DNA of 64,000 nucleotides, taken from assembly GCF_008711175.1 (NCBI RefSeq), contig NZ_VWNF01000050.1, forward strand, positions 62,001 through 126,000, written 5' to 3'. This document shows positions 43,329 to 50,991 of the stretch, piece after piece. The position numbers were made by a program, and so were the translations under genes. The stretch's first letter is position 1. Every line of letters starts with the position of its first letter. Below the pieces are notes generated by a model that made no database searches, was not told the origin of the DNA, and saw only the letters and a list, made by a program, of their open reading frames with translations. This DNA comes from Nesterenkonia ebinurensis. Its GTDB lineage: Bacteria > Actinomycetota > Actinomycetes > Actinomycetales > Micrococcaceae.

Positions 43329-43898
43329 ATGACGAGGGCGGACACCACCCGGCAGGAGAACCACAACGGCGTGCTCACGGGAACGGATGCGGTCGCCACC
43401 GAGGCGTCGCAGACGGTTGCTCCTCGGCTGCCGATGCTGCGTATTGAGCGCCGAGCGGTCTGGTGGTGGATGCTGCGTGCCGGCGTTCGATGGGGAGCGC
43501 TGTTGGTGGCGTTGGTCGTCACGGCTGTCCTGTGGGAGGCTAGCCGGCCGTGGTTGATCGCCCCGATCGTTGCCGTGGGAGTAGTGCTGCTGGCCAAGCT
43601 GCTCGTTGAGCCGTGGTGGCGTTATCGCGTCCACCGGTGGGAGGTCACCGACGATGCCACCTATGCGACCAATGGCTGGCTGGTGGTGGAGTGGCGGGTT
43701 GCCCCGACTTCGCGCATTCAGACCGTGGATGCCGTACGTGGCCCGTTCGAGCAGTTGCTGGGCCTGTCGACGCTGCGAGTGACGACAGCCTCGTCATACG
43801 GGTCGATCGACATCAACGGACTGGATCACCGCACCGCACAGGAGGCCGTCACACGCCTGTCGGCGGTGGCGGAGCTGACCCCGGGAGACGCGACATGA
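43329..43898 (+). CDS. PH-domain (bPH2/DUF304) membrane protein, YdbS-like
   Basis: A 189-residue membrane protein with two transmembrane helices (about 55-97) followed by a bacterial PH domain (about 100-185; WEVTDDATYATNGWLVVEWRVAPTSRIQTV). The domain type matches Bacillus YdbS, which with YdbT protects against a bacteriocin. Its stop overlaps the next gene by four bases (ATGA). Confidence 0.9.
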   Translation: MTRADTTRQENHNGVLTGTDAVATEASQTVAPRLPMLRIERRAVWWWMLRAGVRWGALLVALVVTAVLWEASRPWLIAPIVAVGVVLLAKLLVEPWWRYRVHRWEVTDDATYATNGWLVVEWRVAPTSRIQTVDAVRGPFEQLLGLSTLRVTTASSYGSIDINGLDHRTAQEAVTRLSAVAELTPGDAT

Positions 43899-45442
43899 GC
43901 ATCTTGACCTCAACGGTCCACGATCAGGAGGCGCCAACCATCGAAGAACAGTGGCGACGGTTGAGCATCCGAGTCATCTGGGTCGACCTCGCCCAGGCGG
44001 TGCTGTCTCTGGCGCCAGGAGTGATCGCAATCTGGATCGTCGGGGTGACACCCTCGGTGGGCAACCTCTGGCCGCTGGCATTGATCGCGTTCCTTGGGCT
44101 CGTCGGGGCCATCGGCGACGCGCTGCGGTGGCTCTTCACCACCTACCGCCTCACCGATACCGAAGTGCAGCGCCGTACCGGCGTCTTCGTTCGCCGCTCG
44201 CGTGCCGTCCGGCGCGATCGGATTCGCAGCGTCGATGCCCACGCCAAACTGCGCCATCGCCTTGTGGGACTGCGCGTGGTGGCGATCGGCGCCGGCCAGC
44301 AGACCAGTGCCGGAGAGGCAGCATTCACACTGGATGCCTTGACCCGATCTGATGCCGAGAGCCTCCGTGACGAACTGCTCGGCGCAGAACACGTGGTTGT
44401 CCCCGCAGACGGCACGGATCAGGCCGATCCCGTCGCAGGCGTCGAGCCGTTCGCGCGTTTTCGCCCCTGGTGGGTGATCTACAACATGTTCACCATCTGG
44501 GCCTATCTCACCGCTGCGGGACTGCTGTGGGTCGCGTTCTGGCTCACCTCAACTTTCGGGATCAATCTCGTGTCGTTCATCGGCGATACCGCATCGGATC
44601 AGGGCCTGGGATTGGGAGCAACGATCGCCATCATCGCCATAGGAGCCGGTGCTCTGGGCGTGATCGGCCTGGGCGTCAACTTCTTCACCGCCAACTGGAA
44701 CTTCGAGCTCGCGCGAGTTCACTCGGACAACGGCACCTTCTTGCGAACTCGCCGCGGCCTGTTCAGCACCCGCGAAGTCAACCGCGACGAATCCCGGATG
44801 CGTGGTCTCACCATCGATGAGCCGTTGCTGTGGCGGTGGATGGGGATGGCAGACACCAACCTCATCACCACCGGCCTGGGACTGTGGTCGGCTGAGCAAC
44901 CGACCGCACTCGTACCGAGAGGCCCCATTTCGGTCGCACGCCATGTCGCCGTTCGCGTCTTCGGAGAGCCCTGCCCGCTGACCATTGCCCTGCCTCCTCA
45001 CCCGCCGGCAGCACTTCGGCGGCGCCTCTGGTGGGCCACGGGGATAACCTTCGGAGCAATCAGCCTTCTTGCATGGCCGCTCTGGACCGGCATCGTGCCG
45101 CTTTGGACACTCTGGATCGCGCTGACGCTGTGGTCCCTCTTGGTCGTGTGCGCGGTCGTCGCCTACAGGGCGCTCGGGCACGCTATCAATGGTGACTACG
45201 TGGTCACTCGCTCTGGGTTGCTCAGCCGCTCGACATCCGCGCTGCGGCGTGACGCGGTCAGCACGATCGCGGTACGCCAGTCAATCCTGCAACGCCGCCT
45301 CGGCCTGAGCACGGTGTCAGTCATGACCGCGGCGGGATGGGGAATCTACGAAGCACCAGACGTCGATGCCCATGAAGCCTTCCGCTTTGCAGCCCAAGCC
45401 GCACCGGGACTACTCGACCCGTTCATCGAGCCAAGACGATGA
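43895..45442 (+). CDS. Multi-PH-domain (bPH2/DUF304) membrane protein, YdbT-like
   Basis: A 515-residue membrane protein with three PH-type segments between paired transmembrane helices. The recurring YRLTDTEVQRRTGVF / NGDYVVTRSGLLSR motif is DUF304's signature. The ATG at 43895 overlaps the YdbS-like gene; the longer frame extending upstream is discarded. The pair plausibly forms one complex in the membrane. A TetR regulator is divergent, so a membrane stress or antibiotic signal may induce it. Confidence 0.9.
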   Translation: MSILTSTVHDQEAPTIEEQWRRLSIRVIWVDLAQAVLSLAPGVIAIWIVGVTPSVGNLWPLALIAFLGLVGAIGDALRWLFTTYRLTDTEVQRRTGVFVRRSRAVRRDRIRSVDAHAKLRHRLVGLRVVAIGAGQQTSAGEAAFTLDALTRSDAESLRDELLGAEHVVVPADGTDQADPVAGVEPFARFRPWWVIYNMFTIWAYLTAAGLLWVAFWLTSTFGINLVSFIGDTASDQGLGLGATIAIIAIGAGALGVIGLGVNFFTANWNFELARVHSDNGTFLRTRRGLFSTREVNRDESRMRGLTIDEPLLWRWMGMADTNLITTGLGLWSAEQPTALVPRGPISVARHVAVRVFGEPCPLTIALPPHPPAALRRRLWWATGITFGAISLLAWPLWTGIVPLWTLWIALTLWSLLVVCAVVAYRALGHAINGDYVVTRSGLLSRSTSALRRDAVSTIAVRQSILQRRLGLSTVSVMTAAGWGIYEAPDVDAHEAFRFAAQAAPGLLDPFIEPRR

Positions 45443-45496
45443 CTGGTAACCAAATCCTTCGCCCAGAGCGGCCTGTAGTTCGCGCTCACTTACCGA

Positions 45497-46260
45497 TCAG
45501 TGCGCCTGCTCCAGGGTCCAGCGGGTCAGGTTACGAGCACGGTCGATGAGAGCGGTGAGTGCGGACGGGTTATCGGTCGCTTCGGCGGCAAGGGAGTCGA
45601 TGCCGGTGAGTCCGGCGGATTTGAGCAGGCGTTTCTCGTTGGTGATCCATTCTCCGCCGGTGGCGAGGATCGCGTGCGCGTACTGACTCGCAGCAACAGC
45701 GAGGAGCCCAGAGACGCGGTGACCCGCCCGGCCGGGGCGTGGTTGTGCTGGGCGTAGGACAGCGTGAGATCGCCCATCCCTGCCCATCGCTGTGCGGCAC
45801 TCTGCCGAAGCAGGTCTGGGTATGTTTCGATACTCGGAAGCTTGCCGTGAAGGGTGCGGCCGATCGCCAGTTCGGCCACGACAAGGTAGGTGGGTATGCC
45901 AGCTAGATGGAACATCAACGGCTCGATGTCGAACTCGCCGCGCCCAGCCCGGTCGATCTGGTCCTCCACGACGTCCAGGTCGCGGTAGTGCACATCGACC
46001 TTGCGGCCCTCGATGCTCAGCCAGGCGCCACCGTTGAAGACGCCACCGCCCCAGCCGCCGATCTCTGAGACTTCACCGTCCCATCCGATCTCACGGAGGT
46101 GTTGGGGGTCGAAGTCGCCGCGGTAGTAGATGCCGAGGTCCCAGTCGCTATCTGGATGGGCGGTACCTTGGGCGCGTGAGCCGCCCAAGGTGACTGCGTG
46201 GACATCAGGCAGGTCGGCGAGGATCGCACAGACACGTTGGAGGAAGGCGTGATCGGTCAT
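45497..46260 (-). pseudogene. Nucleotidyltransferase (kanamycin-type fold), frameshifted
   Basis: From ATG 46260 (AAGGAG ribosome site) the frame encodes a nucleotidyltransferase N domain with GGSRAQGTAHPDSDWDLGIY, the GS...D-x-D active site of aminoglycoside/antitoxin nucleotidyltransferases. After TASLG (near 45710) it leaves the conserved frame; the true C terminus (LLAVAASQYAHAIL ... LTRWTLEQAH) continues in another frame to 45497. A one-base indel or a base-call error explains this. The active site is intact, but the protein is broken as assembled. Confidence 0.7.
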
Positions 46261-46776
46261 GAGAAGAACTCCTTGAACAGTGGTGTGGTGTGAGCGCACC
46301 GGCAAGAACGATGGTCCGGTTGCGCATAAGCAGCGTGTGATGGCCGCGGCAGACATCTGAGTGACCGCCGGGCAGCATGGGCCTCGGATCGTGCGGTCAC
46401 GTCGAGGGGCCTAACTCGCCCACTTACTGCGTCACACCGCTGGCACACTCCTCACAGGCAGGAATCCTGCACCCAGTCTACGGTTTCTGCTCTTCATCGT
46501 CACACGGGTGGGGATCTGGTATTCGCCCGAGCTGGTGTTCGGCCTCGAAGTAGGAAGCGACTTCATTGACTCCGATCATCGGCGAGCGGCCCGTGACCAA
46601 CCGCAGCGAGGACTTCGTCACCCTCGTCAGCGAAGCCGTCCACGCCCGCCAAGCACAACAAGACGCCGTGGTGCAAGGCGATCGTCGACGGCGCCACAGA
46701 CCACAGTTGGGCATCCGGAGCTAACTCCCGCTGAGCTGCCCTGGTTATTGTCGGAGTGGCTTGAGACACTGGAGTT
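46261..46776. other. Gene-poor interval with a possible NmrA-like tail relic
   Basis: No intact gene. On the minus strand (about 46478-46640) the frame LTRVTKSSLRLVTGRSPMIG ending FEAEHQLG is reminiscent of the C terminus of NmrA/atypical SDR proteins, but is too short to be sure. The remainder shows no recognisable signal. Confidence 0.3.
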
Positions 46777-47076
46777 ATGGGATCAGCGCGGAACCAGCCG
46801 GACGGGATTATCGACTTCGACGATGTGAGTGATGTCTACGACGTGGTTGTGGCCGGGCCTGGTGCGGCGGGTCTGGTCGCCGCGCTGACCGCGGCGACTG
46901 TGGGTGCTCGGGTGCTGGTCGTGGAGAGTGCGTCGCTGTTCGGCGGTGCGTCCGCGGTCTCCCGGGGCCAGGTCTGGGTGCCGGAGCAGACCGAGGGCTG
47001 GAACCTTGAACCGACCCCGCTGGGGACGGGACCGTTCGGCGAGTGGCAGGAGTGGGTGTGGCCTCAGCATCGATGA
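46777..47076 (+). pseudogene. Flavoprotein N-terminal half (3-ketosteroid dehydrogenase-like), truncated
   Basis: The frame encodes an FAD-binding N terminus, DVVVAGPGAAGLVAALTAAT then ESASLFGGASAVSRGQVWVP, like KstD/fumarate-reductase-type flavoproteins. After about 90 residues (PFGEWQEW) it stops at a TGA at 47074-47076. The following DNA codes for a recombinase tail in a different frame, so the gene was cut by a recombination event around 47050-47065. The remaining ~400 residues are missing. Confidence 0.65.
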
Positions 47077-47599
47077 CTCTCTACGCCGGATCGCCAACCA
47101 AGCCTTCTTCGACAAGCTCATCGTCACCGACGACGACACTATCCACGGTGACCCCGGCGTCCCGTTCAACGTCTTCTTCAACCCCGACGTCCAGACCCTC
47201 GCCGTCCGCCGGCAAGGACGGACGGCGGAGTCTGGAACTCAAACCGGTGATGTCGTTGGTTTGAACAACGACCTTCTGGTGGACGCGGGTGGACTCAAAC
47301 CGAACACCCAACGCCGACTCGAACGGCTGAGTTCGGCGTGGGACCAAACGAAACGGGGCATCACGAGCGAGCAGCCACCGGCGTCTGAGCCCGAGCCGGG
47401 GGTGGTGTCGAACCCAACGAGACGCTCCCGAACACCGCTGACGGGAAAGGAAGTGGACGCTATCCGAACCGCGAAGGCCAACGGCGAAAGTGTCATGTCA
47501 ATCGCGAACCGGTTCGATGTGCACCGCGCGACGGTGTGGCACCGTACGAAGCCGGTCACCCGACCCGAGTCAACACCGGATTCCGCGGAGGGTGAGTAG
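47057..47599 (+). pseudogene. Large serine recombinase C-terminal fragment
   Basis: The frame SIDDSLRRIANQAFFDKLIVT continues through a linker to the resolvase-type helix-turn-helix TGKEVDAIRTAKANGESVMS, then IANRFDVHRATVWHRT, and ends at a TGA. Catalytic and zinc-ribbon domains are missing. It is the longest recombinase remnant and directly borders the defence-like locus to the right. Confidence 0.7.
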
Positions 47600-47605
47600 A
47601 TCGAC

Positions 47606-48982
47606 TCAACTATTACCGGTTGTGATCTCCTGTATGAATCCGCGCCAGTCGGGAACATCAGTCAATCGTCCGGATGTCGAGAGCGCCTTGTCCCGCCAGT
47701 ACTTGGCCTTCTTGGGGTCAGCTTCGATGTCGGCGGCGATGACGAAGAGTTCTAGCCCAGTGATGAGGGCATGCTTGCGCCCAGTGCTGTAAGGGATCAT
47801 CTGTGCAGGGAAGTCTTCGTCAGTTCGTTCATCCAGCGGCAAATCGCGCCAGGTATTGACAATGAGGATTCCCTTGTGTGCCGTTTCAGTGTCGGCAAGA
47901 GCACCTGCGACCCACTTCTCAAGTTGTGCGGCGTGCTTCTCTGCGGCGCTCTTGGTGACACCTTTGATCTCAACAACAGCGGGGGTGCCATCAAAATCAA
48001 CACGCCAGTCATCTCGATTAGGTTCGGGCTCGCTCACCTCACCCCCGAGTAGTTGGAGAACATCTTTGACCTGGAGCTCAAGCACACGACCCGAACCTAG
48101 GTAGAGTTGGTCTCGCAAGTCTGCAGCATCACGTTCAGCTTGCAGCGCACTCAGTTTCTTTCGAGCCCTTTCGATTGCCGCCTCTTGCTTTACGACGGCG
48201 GCTCGAATACCCACCTGATTCTGAGTAGTGAATCGGTCTGCCCAAACGGGACGCTCAACTTCCCCGAGCCCGTCAAGCGCGATGAGTGCATCGATCAGGC
48301 TCACTTGAAAGGCTGGCGCCTCGTCTGGCCAGTCCTGATTCTCACCATCTTCATCCCACTCGCCTTTGAAGGATGTAGGAGGCATCATCGCAAGGGTGCC
48401 ACCGGCTTTCGTGCGCAGAACGGAGGCCACGATGCGATCCATTCCCGTCACAGTCGCAATGGTCGATCCGGGCGCTGACGCCATAGTCGCCGCGTAACGA
48501 AGGTGCTTCGCATTCACACGCAGATGGTCTTGCAAGGGACCGCGCCCGACGACACTGATCCGATCACCGCTCGCCCGGGTAAACGAAATCCCAGGTGCCG
48601 GGATCGCGGACATGATGTCGAGTTGAGCCACCACGCGCACGCGAGTGGCATTCCGACCGGTTCCCGACGTGCGCACCTCACCCGTTGCGACGAAGCGGGT
48701 TTGCGGGGGCCTCGCGACCACAATGAGCGTCCGCCCGCTTTCCACATACTCCCGAAACTCGGCTCGGCGCCGGTCCACATCTGCCTTCAAGCGCGCCGAC
48801 TCCTGATCCGTGAGACTCGGCAAGCCCTGATAGTGGTCGTAGTATGAGTACCCCTGGATACTCGCTTCCGGGTCCCAGATCACGATGTCATAGTCGAAAA
48901 CGCTGATATCACTTTCAAACGTCGATGCCGTGTCGTACTCATCGCCGAACAGCGGTTCATAGTCGAGCGAAAGTATCCTCAT
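47606..48982 (-). CDS. Putative defence protein with C-terminal PD-(D/E)XK-like nuclease domain
   Basis: A 458-residue protein that I do not recognise as a named family. The N-terminal part (FDYDIVIWDPEAS, then ESGRTLIVVARP) looks like a Rossmann-like domain. The central part is variable, then comes a short coiled coil (about 262-292). The C-terminal domain (about 300-458) has GGEV...DWRVDFDGTPAVVEIKG, with Asp329 or Asp331 and Glu338-x-Lys340 arranged as in PD-(D/E)XK nucleases, and a helix with KHAAQLEKWV. It is on the same strand as, and 163 bases after, the HEPN and DUF262 genes. A nuclease role in phage defence is inference. Confidence 0.6.
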   Translation of the reverse strand: MRILSLDYEPLFGDEYDTASTFESDISVFDYDIVIWDPEASIQGYSYYDHYQGLPSLTDQESARLKADVDRRRAEFREYVESGRTLIVVARPPQTRFVATGEVRTSGTGRNATRVRVVAQLDIMSAIPAPGISFTRASGDRISVVGRGPLQDHLRVNAKHLRYAATMASAPGSTIATVTGMDRIVASVLRTKAGGTLAMMPPTSFKGEWDEDGENQDWPDEAPAFQVSLIDALIALDGLGEVERPVWADRFTTQNQVGIRAAVVKQEAAIERARKKLSALQAERDAADLRDQLYLGSGRVLELQVKDVLQLLGGEVSEPEPNRDDWRVDFDGTPAVVEIKGVTKSAAEKHAAQLEKWVAGALADTETAHKGILIVNTWRDLPLDERTDEDFPAQMIPYSTGRKHALITGLELFVIAADIEADPKKAKYWRDKALSTSGRLTDVPDWRGFIQEITTGNS

Positions 48983-49145
48983 CCGGCTACTCCCATCGCG
49001 GTCGTTGCTGATCTATGTGCCGTTGTTCGTCCTATGCTGACCCCAACTGCGACAACATCTCGGGTGATCGTGAGTGAGAACACGCGATCCTCATCCTCAG
49101 GGATCGACCAGCCAGCCACGGCACCACTAGTCAGGGTCAGGGTCG
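48983..49145. other. Spacer between the HEPN gene and the nuclease-like gene
   Basis: No gene is seen. No strong terminator-like hairpin is visible, so read-through from the upstream pair is possible. Confidence 0.4.
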
Positions 49146-49811
49146 TCATCGAGGCAACCGGAAGAAGTCTCGGGTGGAAGCGAGCCGACCGACTTCGCGC
49201 AGAAAGTTGGACCAGTCATGATGCCAATCCGCCACAAGAGACTTAATCTCATCCTCGGTGAATCGGCGTCCGACCATATCGGGAGTAAGTCGACCATGCG
49301 CGATTCCATTACGATCTGTGACTACAGAATCAATTTTTTGCCAAATTCGACCTAACAACAAATCGGGTCTCGGAACACCAAATATGCCACACCAAACCTG
49401 CACTTGTGATCGTCGAAAGTACGAACCGTCCGACGGGAAGGCATCGGTGTTTATCGAGCAAGGGCGTCTTCGCGATCCCACTTGATCAATAAGGTTCGGC
49501 AGGGCTTGCACGTAGATCTTCTTCTCAGACACGCGCCGAAGAGACTGGGCAGCGGAATCGACCGTAAACAAGCGAAATCCAGGTTGCAGGCGACTGTTGC
49601 TAACTCCGCACCGAACAGCACCTTCCAAAAGGGTCCGAGTCAGACTAGTTAGCAAGTTCTCATAGCTTGCAAAAAGTAGAACTACCGCCAGTCCGCGCGT
49701 CTCTCGTGAAACTCCGTGGCCTTGGGAGTCCGGGTGTGTCGCCTGAATCAGGCGGTTAATCGCAGCAATCCGCTCATCGAGATCATCAAGATGTATCTGA
49801 ACGCTGATCAT
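49146..49811 (-). CDS. HEPN-domain protein (MAE_28990-type) with RX4H motif
   Basis: A 221-residue all-helical protein. The catalytic RNase motif of HEPN domains is present as R167-N-G-I-A-H172 (RX4H), preceded by a polar helix (GRIWQKIDSVVTD). Members of the HEPN-MAE_28990 group are found beside DUF262 genes in defence-related loci. It starts four bases inside the DUF262 gene end (ATGA overlap), so the two are coupled. RNA cleavage during infection is the likely output; target unknown. Confidence 0.75.
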   Translation of the reverse strand: MISVQIHLDDLDERIAAINRLIQATHPDSQGHGVSRETRGLAVVLLFASYENLLTSLTRTLLEGAVRCGVSNSRLQPGFRLFTVDSAAQSLRRVSEKKIYVQALPNLIDQVGSRRRPCSINTDAFPSDGSYFRRSQVQVWCGIFGVPRPDLLLGRIWQKIDSVVTDRNGIAHGRLTPDMVGRRFTEDEIKSLVADWHHDWSNFLREVGRLASTRDFFRLPR

Positions 49812-50878
49812 TCGCCTGCGAGGAAACGATCCCGTGAAAACTCAATTCGCCCAACGACGCGCTTCCTATCGTTGGTCGCGCCCGTCGTCAACTCGCGAAA
49901 CTCCTCGGAGTCGATCCAAGCCAGGTCTTGATCCGTCGGAAGGTTTGGCTCAACCGAGAGCGCCAGAGCCGCGCCAACGGCGACACCTTCATAGACGTTA
50001 ACAGGAGTGATTGACCTTTTGCCGCGATGAATCCCCGACGGAAAGACCCTGGAGAGGAAAGAAAAAGTGTCCGTGAAAAGCATTCGTCGCTCATCTAGTT
50101 TGGGTTCATCAGCGGCGCTAGCACAGAATTCATTCAAGAAGTCTTTGACTGAATGGTCGAAATCTTTGTATCTCTCATAGAAGGCAAAGAAGCGGAGTAC
50201 AAAGTCCTGAGGCGTACCATCCTTGTGCTTTCCAGTCTGCAAATTGACGGTCTTGTCAAACAGTTTCGTTTCTGCGAGTTCTGTCAGCAAATCTATAAAG
50301 TCGCCAGAAAATACGGCCTCACGCACCTCTTGATCAGTGAGACGTATCCCTCCGGTATTGAGCCTCTCGAACAAGTCGAAGCGAACCTGGACATCACTCT
50401 TGTCGTTCAGAACGATTACCTTGACTGGACGGTCTAATAGCCCCTCCCGCATATCCGCGGGTAGCTCGTCAGCAGTCAGTCCGTTTATTGATGGAAGGAT
50501 CTCTAGATCTCGAAGTCGTAATGACTCTCCCTCAAGCCTTGCTGTTTTACGAGTCTTATTGTCTCCCAAGAAGTTCGTAAGCGATAGTAGTCTCTGAAGT
50601 CCATCAACCACTTCCCAGGTTTGCCCCTCGTTTTCTTCTACATTCGTAGCCATAAATAGAGGCGGTACAGGAATGCCCAAGAGAATTGACTCGACCAAAC
50701 GCGACTGACGTTCCGGACCCCATCGGAACTGTCGCTGATAAGCCGGAGATATCTCGATTCGACCCCTCGAAACCCGCCGCACCAGTTCATCGACGGTAAT
50801 GTCGTAGGTGTCGAAGTCAACTTTACGCCGTTGACTTTGCAGCTCTTCGCGCTGATGCGCAGGGTCGACTCTTGCCAT
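49808..50878 (-). CDS. DUF262-domain protein (ParB/Srx-like NTPase fold)
   Basis: A 356-residue stand-alone DUF262 protein. The conserved segment ISPAYQRQFRWGPERQSRLVES, quoted in part, is followed by EVVDGLQR (Asp92-Gly93-Leu94-Gln95-Arg96), a variant of the family DGQQR motif that binds or hydrolyses nucleotides in GmrSD-type proteins. No DUF1524 HNH nuclease domain follows, so the nuclease may be supplied in trans by the coupled HEPN gene. An acidic/basic N-terminal segment may act as a sensor. It is likely the first gene of the locus. Confidence 0.8.
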   Translation of the reverse strand: MARVDPAHQREELQSQRRKVDFDTYDITVDELVRRVSRGRIEISPAYQRQFRWGPERQSRLVESILLGIPVPPLFMATNVEENEGQTWEVVDGLQRLLSLTNFLGDNKTRKTARLEGESLRLRDLEILPSINGLTADELPADMREGLLDRPVKVIVLNDKSDVQVRFDLFERLNTGGIRLTDQEVREAVFSGDFIDLLTELAETKLFDKTVNLQTGKHKDGTPQDFVLRFFAFYERYKDFDHSVKDFLNEFCASAADEPKLDERRMLFTDTFSFLSRVFPSGIHRGKRSITPVNVYEGVAVGAALALSVEPNLPTDQDLAWIDSEEFRELTTGATNDRKRVVGRIEFSRDRFLAGE

Positions 50879-50991
50879 AGTCTGAGTCTACTTCGATGTC
50901 GCGCCCCGTGTCGCGGGACGTGAGTGTTCGGCGTCTGACGATGTTGGCATGTTCTCCTGTGTTAGAGGCTCCAACTTGCCACCTCTACCAG

